From positions 5,682,001-5,746,000 of the forward strand of contig JACYXH010000310.1 of NCBI GenBank assembly GCA_026745465.1: a DNA stretch of 64,000 bases. The letters run 5' to 3'. Both the position numbers and the translations under genes were made by a program. Positions 22,565-34,486 of the stretch are shown here, in pieces (the first letter of the stretch is position 1; each line of letters starts with the position of its first letter). Origin of the DNA: Lota lota (taxonomy: Eukaryota > Chordata > Actinopteri > Gadiformes > Lotidae). A model generated the notes under the pieces. It was not told the DNA's origin, did not search any database, and saw nothing but the letters and a program-made list of their open reading frames with translations.

Positions 22565-23473
22565 GTTCAATTTACTTTAAATAACAGGGCGCTTAATGTT
22601 AAAAATGCTAAATACTAAAACCAAACTGCTGAGACAGCGTGCACAAAAATAACAACCTAACAACTTCTTAACCACCGCTAAGTGATGAGTGTGCAGGAAC
22701 CTGCCCTGGTGTTCAACTTCCTCTGATTTCCGAGGGTTTGTGGTGCGGCGCCTCTTGCCAAACTCAGTTGTGCTCAAACATGGCCAGGAGGGATGCGGCT
22801 GTAACAGGGCCCTGTTAAAATATTTACACCAGCTACGCTCTTTGGGTCCTTCGTTTTTTATTTTGCAGTCATGCAACCCCCCCCCCCTCCCCCACCCCCC
22901 ACCCCCCTCCTCCTTTGCTGTGATGTGTGAGGTTATGTCCTGTTTGAGTGCCAGCCACTGAAGGACGTCCACGTGACTGGTGTTGTAGAGGCGCCACGTA
23001 GTTGTTAACAAATACCGGCAACGCTACTAGTGTCTCACAAAGTTTGGACACGCGCATTCACACACACACAGTCACACAAACACACATGCACACACAAACT
23101 GAAATAAAAATGCACACAGAAATACAGACATGGACAGAAAGACACACATAACACACAAACATGGACACACACACACACACTCAGAGGGCATTGTGAAGAT
23201 AATAATTATAAGTGGATATTGATTCCCTGCACTAGCAACACAAGGTGGTGAAGCAGGTTCCCAGTGTTACAGGCAGCCATGTATTAAAGAATGGTCTGGA
23301 CAGATTACAAGCAGGGGGCTAACATAGACTTCCTCTGCTCCTTGAGGCACACCAGAATGTGATGAGATTCACTTTGTCAGATTGAGGAAAACATTTCAGA
23401 TGTTAAAAAACACATCGTCGTGTATCATATTTTTATATTTTTGTTGTATTTGTAATAGAAAATGCCTTTTGCC

Positions 23474-24072
23474 TTAAGCCCCTTTAACACATAGTTCCCG
23501 GTAAATGACTGGGATAACCTTTAAGACACCACTACTATTCACAAATTAATGGAAGATTAATGTCCACACGTCTGGAAGATTTCTGTCTTGCGCCTTCTTA
23601 CACATGGCATAGCAATGCCGGAATAGATGGGCCAATAGACGTTCCATCAGATGGTGGTAATGCAACACTTATGGATGCCACCCGCCATAAAACTCGCGGA
23701 CCGCTTGCAAACAAAATAAGCTGTATTGATATTGCTATCGGATCACCCGAAAAGCATTGGAGCATTTAGATAAACCGTTGTGGATTCAAATATGTCCTCA
23801 GCAGAGTCTTGTGATTGGTTCGATCGCTGCACGTGAACGTGTCTAGTCAGACAGAACTAACCCTCGACGTGCCTCTCCCGGCAATATGACTGATTTCATT
23901 CACAACACAGCGATACCGGCAGTTATCCGGAAATGTTACTAGGTCTTGAGCAGGCAGTTTGCCGCTGCAGATTTCCCAGGTTATCGATCCCTGTTTCCAT
24001 TCACAAATGACCCCATGCAGGAAATCTTCCAGAACTTTCAAGGATAATACTGCAAGTGTGAAAGGGGCTTAA
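23474..24072. mobile_element. 599-bp non-autonomous DNA transposon bounded by TTAA
   Basis: The left terminus TTAAGCCCCTTTAACAC is mirrored at the right by GTGTGAAAGGGGCTTAA, with TTAA on each outer edge as a likely target duplication. Parts of the interior are also inverted (CTGGAAGATTTC near each end). No transposase frame is present. I cannot name the family; TTAA targets point to piggyBac or Kolobok. Confidence 0.7.
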
Positions 24073-24540
24073 GAAAGCTGTTGATACTACGATTTGAAAC
24101 CGGGTGGTATTTTGTAAAGACACACTTCCAAATGGTCGCCCTTAAATGCCTTCGCCAACATCAACAACATCATCCACAACAAAAGGATCCCGCCAAAAGA
24201 CAAACATGCCTTTCATCCTTGCGTCCCGCTTGTAATCCCACTTGTCACAGGTGAGGAACGCTGGACCCACAGCTGGCTTCCCTCTGGTTCTCGCCGTTCC
24301 ATCCCATCCTCTTTGGCCATTGTGCCGCTGCACTTCCTTCGACATACTGTACCGTATCACGTGGCCCGTCTCCACTCCACCGTCACATTGTTTATGTGAA
24401 AATAGCTCGGACGTCCGTGCTCTCCCGAGTCCATGTCTGGCCAGGATCGAGAGCCACGATCCCATTATGTGTGAAATGCATTCAGTTCCACAAGGACTAA
24501 ATAGAGAGGAGACAAACACTCCATTCATGCATGTGTTTTT

Positions 24541-24542
<2 letters not shown>

Positions 24543-24588
<46 letters not shown>
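24543..24588. repeat. (CT)n microsatellite
   Basis: A pure CT run of about 46 bases. Confidence 0.95.
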
Positions 24589-24592
<4 letters not shown>

Positions 24593-25067
24593 CTGCACAC
24601 ATACACACACACTAGTTTTTTTGGGGTATGACATTAAGTGTATGCTCCACAAAGGAGCGTCACAAAGAAAAGCAGCTGAAGTGTTTATTGCACACAGGGT
24701 ATTCTTTCGTCTTTCTGCGCATACACAACTGAGGTAGAAACTTAAAGCGAGGCAAAAAGGCCTTTTGCACAACATCAAGTTTGCTTCAAAAGGGTACTAT
24801 GATTACAGTGCTTAGAGACACACTATGAAAGCAACAAGGTTACCTCGTGTTAATGTTACTGAGGAAATATGTTGAAAGAAACAATGTGCTACAAAGGCAA
24901 CAAGGATCATTTGAATTATTTTATATTTTTTGTACTGCGAGCAGATGTTTTCTTTTAATTTGCTGAGCAGAAGAATCTTTCCGTTTGTGTGCTAACAGAA
25001 TGCCCCCCCATCTCCTTCCTCTCTCTCTCCCTCCCTCTCTCTCCCTCCCTCTCTCTCCCACACACAG

Positions 25068-25260
25068 CAGCAAAGTGGCGAACGACGACAAGGCTAACGC
25101 TAACAATGCTAATGCCAAGGAGGCTAACGCCAAGGAGGCGAAGGAGGTGAAGGAGGTGAAGGAGGTGAAGGAGGTGGACGCCGTGCCCAACTCCACTGCT
25201 GAGGTGAAGACCATCCCAAACGAGGCCCCCCATGCCAACGGCAACGAGAGCAAAGCGTAA
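25068..25260 (+). CDS. ncam1: NCAM1 last coding exon (shared C-terminus of the 140 and 180 forms)
   Basis: The exon encodes SKVANDDKANANNANAKEAN, a KEV-repeat segment, and TAEVKTIPNEAPHANGNESK followed by A and TAA (25258-25260). The ending matches the mammalian C-terminus (PAEVKTVPNDATQTKENESKA). The acceptor is a tandem CAGCAG (25065-25070), so the exon may start at 25068 (adds a Ser) or 25071. Both keep the phase-2 frame from GA|. Four exact copies of a 9-base unit (AAGGAGGTG, 25141-25176) encode KEVKEVKEVKEV. The middle of this exon is much more Ala/Asn/Lys-rich than in mammals and looks expanded by repeat slippage. Confidence 0.95.
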
Positions 25261-25612
25261 CTCCTCCAGGACCGCCACCCACCGCCACCTTCAACTCCAC
25301 ATGGCCTATACCTTCTAATTCCTCCAACAGTGTTTAATGCGAGCGGGTGTGGAGGAAGAGGAGAGGGTGGAGGTGGAGGTGGAGGTGGAGCTGGAGGAGG
25401 ATGGCTTGGTGGGGTTGGGGTGGGGTTAGGGAGAGGTTGGGCGGTAAGGGTTTGGGTTTTGGGTTTGGGGTGGTGGGGTTCGGTTTGCGGGGCAGTCTGA
25501 AAACCACGTGACTTCTCTAGGATACACAACAACAACAATAGGGAGAACATGGGGAAGGTCGATACAAAAGTTACACAAATACAAGGCAAAAAGAAAGGAT
25601 GGAGAAGTAAAC

Positions 25613-25618
25613 AATAAA
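25613..25618 (+). terminator. ncam1: Candidate proximal poly(A) signal AATAAA
   Basis: The hexamer lies in ACAATAAAAACAG, 353 bases after the NCAM1 stop. It would give a short 3' UTR. Confidence 0.35.
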
Positions 25619-26232
25619 AACAGCCTCCGTTTCCATCGCGGTGGTGTTCTGCACACCTGGGTGCGTTAGATAGCGAGACGGTTGACTGCCTTAGCGCCAC
25701 TTATCGCTCACCTTTGTACCCCCTCGTTGTTTGTCGCTGCGTGTCTCGGAAAAAGGAACCGTCAAATCTTCCAGTCTGCCCATTTTCTTTCTTCCTTTCA
25801 TTTTGTCGTTGTATGCTCTATTGTGTTGACCAGAAAAGGGAAAGACAACGTTTGGTCATTAGTAAATTGTAGCTTTACGTCAAACTGGGTAACTGCCTTT
25901 TGCCCGATGTGCAGTCATTTCTATTTAAGTCTCATACCATAGCACAATGGCTCCTCTGAGTGCGTTGGCCATTACAGCAGTATGTGTGTCTGTATGATCA
26001 TGGATTATTAACCTGTATCACTCTACTGTACAACGTCCACCTATCGCTGCCAGGCTTGGCAGTGTTTTAACTCACGAGATATTGTTGAACTTGGGTTAAG
26101 ACTGATGAACATTGCCATGCCTGATTTTATGTCTGTTTGTTTGTGACATTTTAGACAATGTTAAATATAAGAACACATGGTAGTAGAGGGTTTGATTTCT
26201 AGTCCTGAAGAGATAGAAGGGAAGGGGTGGCT

Positions 26233-26273
<41 letters not shown>

Positions 26274-26318
26274 GGGGGGGGGGGGGGGGGGGGGGCGGGG
26301 GTGGGGGGGGGGGGGGGA
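26233..26318. repeat. Poly-G tract (about 85 nt, two or three interruptions)
   Basis: The run is G except for single T and C interruptions. It could form G-quadruplexes and would be transcribed within the long 3' UTR. Its length in the assembly is suspect. Confidence 0.9.
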
Positions 26319-26874
26319 CCAGACAATATACACACATTGAAGATTTTGTCGAAATAATGTTTATGTATTTCTTTCTTTTCTATTTTTTTATTTAGCAAAT
26401 AAATAACACCACTTTTACTTTATCCTCCGATTGCACATATATTTCATGCACAAAAAACACACACACTCACACACACACACACACACATACTCGCACACAG
26501 ACTTACGCTAAAAAAGGCACTCACATGTACACACAGATATACATGTTTAATATACATCCATCTTTTCCCACCTGCCACCAAATATAACTTACTGTTTGCA
26601 TCGGTTTGCATGTATTCCTTAGGGGTAGAGGGTCACATGGGATAGTCACATGGTCCGAAAGGGGTTTGTCTCGTAAAATAGCAAGTGTAGAGTTTCTGAG
26701 CTCAGGTGTAAATGGCAGAAGCATTGTCTATGCACACACGCTCACTGCCCCCCCAAACTACAGCCTTTTGTTTTCATTTCTGGGGGCCATTTTGCATTCT
26801 TAATAAGATTGACAGAGGAAAAATATGGTTTGTTTGTCTTGTTCTCCCGGTAATCTTTGTATGCATACATTCCA

Positions 26875-26945
26875 ATATATAAATATATATATATATTAAT
26901 ATATATATATATATATATACACATACACACACACACACACACACC
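26875..26945. repeat. (AT)n / (CA)n compound repeat
   Basis: TA/AT dinucleotides followed by ACAC units, ending about 26944. Confidence 0.9.
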
Positions 26946-28523
26946 GATTCAACAAGACAAGTTCTTATTTAAGCCATAGTACGCCATTGGATATGGATTT
27001 AGGAAGAGACGAGAGATAGAGAGAAAATCAACCTGCCATTTTCTTTTTCTTTTGTGTTTGTGTACAGTGTTCCTTATACTTTAGACTGCAAGTTAATAGT
27101 GCACTGTGAATGTGTCGATATCCTAGTGTGAATACGTTGTGTTCTTTGTCTTAAGAGTCCAGAAAAAAATATTAATGCCTGGTTGGATTCTGAAAAGTTT
27201 AACTAATAGTGAACCCACACAGAATTCAGAGTTCCCTGACCGCAGGGCTTTAGGAAAGCAAAAGTAAATGGAGAAAGATAGTGCCTTTAATTGTGAGGAA
27301 AACGGCATTGCATCTCATCTTTCTTATCCTCCGTCGGTTATACACACAGGGATGTTTATACATCATCTCCAATGTTTTTCATTTCACTATTTCACATTTC
27401 ACCGTTTTTAGTAGGTTTTGATGCAAATAAAAAGCGCAGGTTTGTTGAAATTACAAACAACAATCGCAGCCTTTCCCTCTGGAGATAGCTCCATGACCTT
27501 TTTCTAATTTATGAGAACTTCAACGAAACTTGTTGTTCTTGCTGTTGACTAAATCTTGCTTCTATAGAGTTGAGGATAGGATTGAGGGTTAACATGGAAA
27601 TCCACCACGCTATAGCCCTTTAGTGACAGTTGAACACACGAGTATAGTCCATCACATCAATTTCACATGTATGTGTATAAGACAGCGAAGTAAAGACCTG
27701 ATATGTTGAGCTGATTTTAGGCAAATTGTTACTGTAAATTTGTGTTTTCTTGTTCAATATATTTTCATTGGATTTTGTGATGTGTTGAAAGTTGCCTTTT
27801 GCCCAGTTAGATTATGACATGAAAAGGCTTTTATTGTCTTGTTTTTTTAATAATCAAGCAGCTTCTCAAAAAATAGAATGCAGAGGTATTCCACCATGAA
27901 ATTGTAGACTTCATAATAATAAACAAGCTGGAACAAAATCTTTTGTTTTGGAATTTGTAAGTGCCATGCTTTCTTTCTGCTAGAATTCAAACATTTCCAT
28001 GGATGAATAGCTACAATGCAATGTCTTTTGAAATTTAGTGGAGAAAAAAGATGGCTTGGTAAATACTTGTTAACAAAATGTTATGGGAAAAAAAACGTCA
28101 CGATGTCCCTTCCTCGTTTGCAGCGCCTCTTTCGTTTCGCAAGATATTGTTCAGTGTTTCGTTCGCATAATTAAGACACGCTTTCAACTAAGGGACGTGG
28201 CAAAAAAAAAGTACTTTGATTTCAAACAAGTAGGCCTCTTGGTCACCCATTACTCAAATGACAACATTGAATCTTACAATTTCACAATGTCATTTTGAAA
28301 GAGGAATGTATCTCCATTTTGATTGAATCACTCCCAAAATAATTGTTTGAAGTATACATAAATGTTCCCCCTGCTTACTGCTCAATGTACAGATTGCTAA
28401 TGGGGTGTAACGTCGATAGCCCTCCATTTATCCACCGTCACAGATGTAAATACTGAGTACTAACTGCTGAAGAAATTTTTGAAAAAGGTTTGACTTTGCC
28501 TTCTGCCAGAATTTATTGTATTC

Positions 28524-28529
28524 AATAAA
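28524..28529 (+). terminator. ncam1: Candidate distal poly(A) signal AATAAA of ncam1
   Basis: TTGTATTCAATAAAGTTAAA has a classical arrangement and ends the AT-rich 3' UTR-like stretch. Confidence 0.45.
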
Positions 28530-30581
28530 GTTAAAGGGGAAAAGATGGTAATTTTTTTTTTTAATACGGCCCACAGAAGCTAAGAGGTAAAATGAAAATC
28601 AAAACTGAATAGGCTAAGGATAAATACACTCTGCATTAATCTTACCTACATTCAGAATCTTGACTGGTCACATGAATCACTGGTACTCGGTAGATGACAA
28701 GCAGAACATTTTGAATTAGTACGGTGTGGTTCTGAATTGTAAATGTAACTCGGATGAAATGAGAAGTTAACATTGACTGCGTTCTTTGAATAGTATTGTC
28801 AATGGAGTAATGTAAAACTTATAAATAACCATTCAGTTGCCCATAACATACATCGATTTATGCCAAATGCCTATGCCATGTTGCATTTAATGACCTTCCT
28901 CCATCCTTTAGGATACACAACCTTGCTGTTCTAAGTGTTTACCACTAGAGAGCGCCATGGCTCTAATTTACGATTTCCCAAATCCCTATACAGGAGAACG
29001 TTCCAGACAATAGTGATATAATACCAATTCACCATGAATAATATAAACGGTACCCTGCAGAGCTCTACTTTAAATATCGATCTATTGATTTCGAAAAAGA
29101 CAAACATACAACCTTGCCCTACCTACTCTCTGTCTGAAGTCTGTCCGACGTCACAGTGACAAGGGTGATGTAATTTTCAGCATTGGTCAGCAGGTGGCAG
29201 GCGTGCTTGTTTATTTGTAAATGGCAGCACAGGTCTATGAATTGAAAATGTCACACTGTTATTTCCTAATCTTTTCGAACTGATTCTTCCGTGTTGTGTT
29301 TTCCAAAACATTTTCCGAAATGGGTCCAATACTTGAGTTAAGCAGTTTTTTGTTAACTTTGAATGAACAAACTGTGAATATACAAGAATGGTCTCTGAAT
29401 GTCACAAGATGCTATAAGCACTCCCACACACTTACACAAAAAGGGACAATTATTAAGATGAATGATCCTTTTGCAAGTTTGGCTTAACATTACTCACTTA
29501 AGTGGCAAAGACACAGGCACAAAAATAAAATCTAAAACGGCTGAATCAGCAAAATCTTGTTTTCAGCTTCTATTAAAAAGTGTTTACTTAATACTATGTC
29601 AAAGAGACAAGGAACTCATACTATATCGTCAGTATTTTTTCCACCCCTTTAATTTATTTTTGTATGTTAACATTTCAGAAAAAAACTCTCCTTGCCTGAC
29701 CCATGTCACTCCAGCCATTAGTGCCTTCTCTCTCACCATCCACTCTAACTTCTGGCTTCACGCGGACCACCAGATTAGGGTCCTTTTCAGCCCTGGCCCT
29801 TCCATCCCCCCACACCATAACAATGGCCCAGTGTACACCCTGGCCCTGGAAGTGATCTGATTCTCAGATAGAGAAACAGAGAAGAAAAAAAAAACTTTTG
29901 GTTTGGTCAGCAGGCTACCTATGTAGAGTTTTAACTCAAAATTAATATAGAGCTCCAACCTAATGATTTAAGAATATATTCAAAGGGAGACAACTATTTA
30001 TGTATTTATTGATATGTATTGCATATCATCAGAAGTGAAGATCTTGCACTTCTTGTAAAGATAGGTTATTTTATTATATTATTGTTCTATACTTCCTTTT
30101 TTGAGTTGAACAGATGTCTATCATGCTAGGGGTTATTTTTCTACAGAGATTTCCGTTCACATCACACCTTATTTTTGTATACACCACAAACATAAACCAC
30201 GACAACTCCACAATGAGCGTTGAGCTTGTCTTTCTTAATAGACAGTCTGTGAACAACACCACCCCCCCCCCCCCCCCCCACCCCCCAAAGTGTTGCCATT
30301 GTTTATAATCACATTGAGACAATGTGTTCTCACCAGGCAAGATGGCCACAACTGGTTTTAAAAAGCCAAGCACACAGAAAGACTGAACCTCTACAGTCAA
30401 CAATTGCACACATTGAGCACACTACAGAAATTACTGGAAAGGTCTAAAGATTTGTTCACTAATCAAAGAAAAAGTATACTTGTTCTGATGCCAAATAAGT
30501 TCCGACTTTTTTGGTCAACATGAATAAATTGAACACAATGAACGATACAAGTTACTGTTGCTGATGTGTGTCACTAGGGTG

Positions 30582-30584
<3 letters not shown>

Positions 30585-30636
<52 letters not shown>

Positions 30637-30680
30637 TGTGTGTGTCTGTGTGTGTGTGTGTCTGTGTGTGTCTGTGTCTG
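30585..30680. repeat. (GT)n with TCTG interruptions
   Basis: About 48 bases of pure GT followed by GT blocks separated by CT steps. Confidence 0.95.
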
Positions 30681-31668
30681 TGGGTGAGTGCACAAGCACA
30701 TGCATGCTTGCCTTTGTCAGGTCTGTGTCTCTGCTTCACACATTCTAACCTAATGTGTGCAGAATTCACCTGACATATCCTTTATTTCCTCTCACTAATG
30801 GCACTGACTGTATACATTTTCTAAATTTCAATTCTCATCTTTAATCTGGTATTCATACAGGGAGGTGCCTAGAATGTACACTTTTGTATTGTAATGTATA
30901 ATTTGCTTTTATTTTGTTAATTTTATCGCATTTGTAACCGGCATCAAATTTCATCCATAATTGAATACCAGTTACTTCTTTAACTGTACTAAAATATTCA
31001 TTGTTATTTAGATAGACTTAATAAATAAAAATGTATTATATCATAAAAATAATTCAGCAAAATAATGTGCAACCTTGTGACTGCTTGGTACATTTCCCAC
31101 AATAAAATAAAACACATTACAGTCTTGTTCAACAAAAAGTGAATAACATGCTGCCTTAAATTAATGTAGGCCTTTTAGCTATTTTCGTTGTTTGCACTGC
31201 AATAAATGATCTTGCGATTTCTGCATTCCAATTTCTATAAGTCTCTCCAGGGCACTTCAAGAGCCACATATTGTGTCTTTTATTTTTCAACTCATCTCCC
31301 TATTCCCTGTATTTGCTGCTGTTTCTCAGGCCCGTTGCCTGAATACAGAAGCAGCCAGACGTCTAGTGGAGCCAGACCGCTAGCCTCTGATCAAATCCAG
31401 CCAAGCATTTCAATCAAGAAAACTCTCTTGAAATGCTCTCCTCTCATTTCTAGCCTGTAACCTTTCATTAGGGCCTCAACAGGGCACATAATCGTACCCT
31501 ATCGTACCATGTTAGCTGTGTTAAAATACAATTCAAATAAAGTTAAAGGAACATATCTTTCCCGCACTTTTCCACTTCTTCCATCGTGTTGTGGGCTGAA
31601 CAGTGACCCAGCCAAAATGTCGTTCATATAAATTCAACAGAATCTTGCAATTACCAGCCTACTTCTGC

Positions 31669-31709
31669 TACTACTACTACTACTACTACTACTACTATTA
31701 CTACTACTA
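31669..31709. repeat. (TAC)n trinucleotide repeat
   Basis: About 13 units of CTA/TAC, one interrupted by TATTAC. Confidence 0.95.
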
Positions 31710-32946
31710 AGGTCAATTAAATAGCATTTTAATCAAGAATAGCGCACTCCTTTCCTATTCCACTCCCAGACATTGAAACCATAACAAGACAAACAAAATA
31801 CCACAAACTTCCAAAAGTATCTTCCGAATTTGACACCAGATAATTCAAATAAACACAAGGGGTAATTTGGCCTGAATTCCCCAAATAACCTCAAGTTTTT
31901 GATCAGCAATTCTTCAGAAGCTGAAGGTGGGTGAGGGGTGGGGGGGGGGGGGGGGTTAGAGGGTGGGGGGGGGATATCTTCAAAGAAATAACTTCCCACT
32001 TCACTTCTTAGACGGAACAAAAAGTCCTCTTAAATGAATGGCTCCTGCTCACAGCTTGTGGCCGCAGCTGGCAGCATTGTTGGCCACCGTCGTTCTCCGG
32101 CCAAAGAACAAACGGACATATGATTTTTTTTTTGAGGAAATAGAGAAGAAGAGAGAATTAGAGATAGAGACCAAGAGAGAGAGGGTTAGGACACATGCAG
32201 GTAGTAGAGACATGAAAGAACTGCAATTACAACCACCTAAATTATTTGGCTTTGTCTGTTTTAGTCTCTCTTAAAGCATTCGCCGGTTGATTGATGCTAT
32301 AATTGACAGGGTTTTCTATTTTATTTTTGGGAGGGTGATAATGTGGTGAAGATACGATAATTTCTTTCCTCCTTAACTTTTGAACAAGGACCTCAATGAG
32401 ATGTTTTTTGGAAGAATACACACACCACAACCCCCATCCACCAACCCACTCTACCAGCCACTCTGTGTCTCTCTCTTACACACACACAGACACACACACA
32501 CACATTCCACTCAAGTTACTAACACCCATCATTGGCTGTGGCGCTGCTATTGCTATGAAAAATGGGTCAGCCAAAGCACCCGGAAGAAATGGAAATCACT
32601 CTGTGTTCAAGATGACTGTGACGTTCATCAGAAGCAATTCATCAATAGCAGATGATCCATCTTAATTGCCCTCTTCATTGTGGTTCGGCCTGGCAAGGCC
32701 TGGAACCTATTTCTGCTGACTAAGGGCAGAGAACAGGAAGGCACCCTAAAGAGGAAGTCAGCCCATTTCATGGTCACATGGTCACAACCAATGGGAAAGT
32801 CAGGATATTAAATTATTCTACGCTGCATGCATTTGAGTCGGACTTTCAGAATTTCAGTGGTTCACTGTTGAATGTTATTAAGGAGGTGATTAGGAACTAT
32901 TGACAGCTGTATCATTAGGTCCACGAGTTATATTGGTTTAGGAATA

Positions 32947-33328
32947 TTAAAGGTGCAGTATATAGCATTTAGTGGCATCTAGCGGTGGGGTTGCAGATTG
33001 AAGCCCCCCCCACCCCCGATAGATTTATAATTCGTATTGAGTTATTTAGTCTGTACAACTATAAGTGATAGCTTTCAATAAAGATAGTGAATATAATAAA
33101 ACATTTAAAACACGTCCTCTCTGTAGCTACATCGTGGTGAAACATGGTGGGCTCCGTGGAAGAAGACCCGGTCACTATGTAGATATAAAGGACTCAAACA
33201 GGTAACGAAAAACAGAATCATTTATTTGGGATTATACACTAATTAAATCATACTTATAAACATTATATTTAATTTCCACAAAGTCCATTCCGCTAGATGC
33301 CACAAAATTCTACACACTGCTTCTTTAA
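32947..33328. mobile_element. MITE with TTAA ends (copy 2)
   Basis: It starts TTAAAGGTGCAGTATATAGC and contains GTGGCATCTAGCGG, as in copy 1. It ends CCGCTAGATGCCACAAAATT with TTCTTTAA at the boundary, an imperfect 39-bp inverted repeat. It is 382 bp and has no coding capacity. It shares termini with 22417-22564 but has a longer and different interior. Confidence 0.75.
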
Positions 33329-33792
33329 TAATTATGTAGCAAGATATTTACAAAAACTATTCAACTTTATAGAAGCCAAAATAGTTGGAAAATGTACATA
33401 GTTTGTATTGGCATGTCTGTTTAAAGCCATTTTTAGTAACCTCATTGAAAGCACCTCTAGGTTTTTCGCTTGAGTGTCGCTGAACATTTCAGTTTTTCTG
33501 CTCATCTTTTGGTGTGACATTTGTTGTGTCAGGCCGATGTTCCTTCCTGTAGGATACACTTTGTTGTAAAAGAACATCCTGAATATGACTCATGTGCCAG
33601 AAGAACTCCAGCCATCCAGCGTTGTACCAAATTATTTAAAAAACGTTGACACTTCCACGCCAACACTAGACGTTACTGTCATCAGAATCACATGAATGGT
33701 ATGAATATTATTAGTCGAGCGTTGCACGATTTGCATTGTTTTTAGACTTCGGAATGATGTCATTGAGCCAATGTTGGCAGCTGTCTGTACAT

Positions 33793-33834
33793 TAGAGAGG
33801 GAGGGAGCGAGAGAATGAGAATGAGAATGAGAAT

Positions 33835-33866
<32 letters not shown>

Positions 33867-33912
33867 GACAGAGAGAGACAGAGAGAGACAGAGACAGAGA
33901 GAGAGAGAGAGA
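33793..33912. repeat. Purine-rich (GA)n / GAGAAT repeat
   Basis: Units GAATGA are followed by GA and GACAGAGA repeats, about 120 bases of almost pure purine. Confidence 0.9.
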
Positions 33913-34409
33913 AGAGTAGCTGTACTGCTTTATGTAAATCTACATACACGAGGATTTGACTTCGCTATGCCATGTTAGAATGTCAATTCATCCCTGGGCT
34001 CCCTATACATACCAAACAATTTATTTTTAGCATGTGTGCCACTCATTACGCTTGATCTTGTCTCCTATGAGTGATGTGTTGTCGTCCCAACACGTCAACA
34101 AAGTCAACCAGGAGACGCCCCTGTGTCATGGCTGTTTGCCAGAGGTCTAGGAAAACTAGGTGTGCAGTCAAATTGTATGGGATTTAATGCAATATCTTGA
34201 AGATGGGTTACTCATATACATTGATACTATTTATGATGTGCTGATTTGATCATTGTTTAATTATTCCACAAAGTGCAAGTTCTGCCTCAATTTCAATCCA
34301 ATTTTTATGCTGTCAGTTTGTGAACCTGTAGGTCTTTTCATTTTTTGCCAGTGCTGTGTGTGAAATATTGCGATAATTGCTAATGACCTAGTATATATAT
34401 ATAATGTTC

Positions 34410-34486
34410 TGGTTAATTTTAAGTTGGTGTGCCTTTCTGGTTGGGATCGTGGTGTGCCTTAGCACCAAAAAGGTTGGGAACCACTG
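34410..34486. mobile_element. Possible solo end of a hAT-type element
   Basis: The segment ends GTGCCTTAGCACCAAAAAGG and TTGGGAACCACTG. The reverse complement, CAGTGGTTCCCAACC, is a terminus typical of hAT elements of the Charlie type. No matching second end is visible nearby, so this is at best a fragment. The left boundary is approximate. Confidence 0.4.

Larger units (their letters stand above)
20151..25067 (+). other. ncam1: ncam1 intron before the last exon
   Basis: Intron of 4.9 kb beginning with poly-C/ACC repeats (20179-20234) and a poly-C run (20520-20540). It contains (CTCC)n at 21418-21453, CA-rich sequence near 22060-22215 and 23060-23180, two MITEs (22417-22564, 23474-24072) and (TC)n at 24543-24588. 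No additional exon was recognised. Confidence 0.8.
25261..28540 (+). other. ncam1: ncam1 long 3' UTR
   Basis: After the stop there are no convincing open frames for over 3 kb. The first part is GGTGGAGG-rich (25350-25480), followed by AT-rich sequence. Candidate poly(A) signals occur at 25613-25618 and, in a strong context, at 28524-28529 (TTCAATAAAG). I infer the 3' UTR extent from these signals; no transcript evidence is available. A poly-G tract (26233-26318), CA runs (26461-26487) and an AT/CA repeat (26875-26945) lie within it. Confidence 0.55.
28541..32946. other. Intergenic, no gene seen
   Basis: Mostly AT-rich unique sequence. It contains poly-C at about 30261-30285, a long GT array at 30585-30680, (TAC)n at 31669-31709 and G runs at about 31938-31974. 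The open frame at 29462-29860 has no protein-like features. Confidence 0.6.

Noticed and set aside
24921-25700. 259-codon open frame on the - strand across the last ncam1 exon
   Set aside because: It is antisense to the NCAM1 C-terminal exon and to purine-rich repeats; Ser/Phe/Ala and Pro runs are translations of low-complexity DNA.
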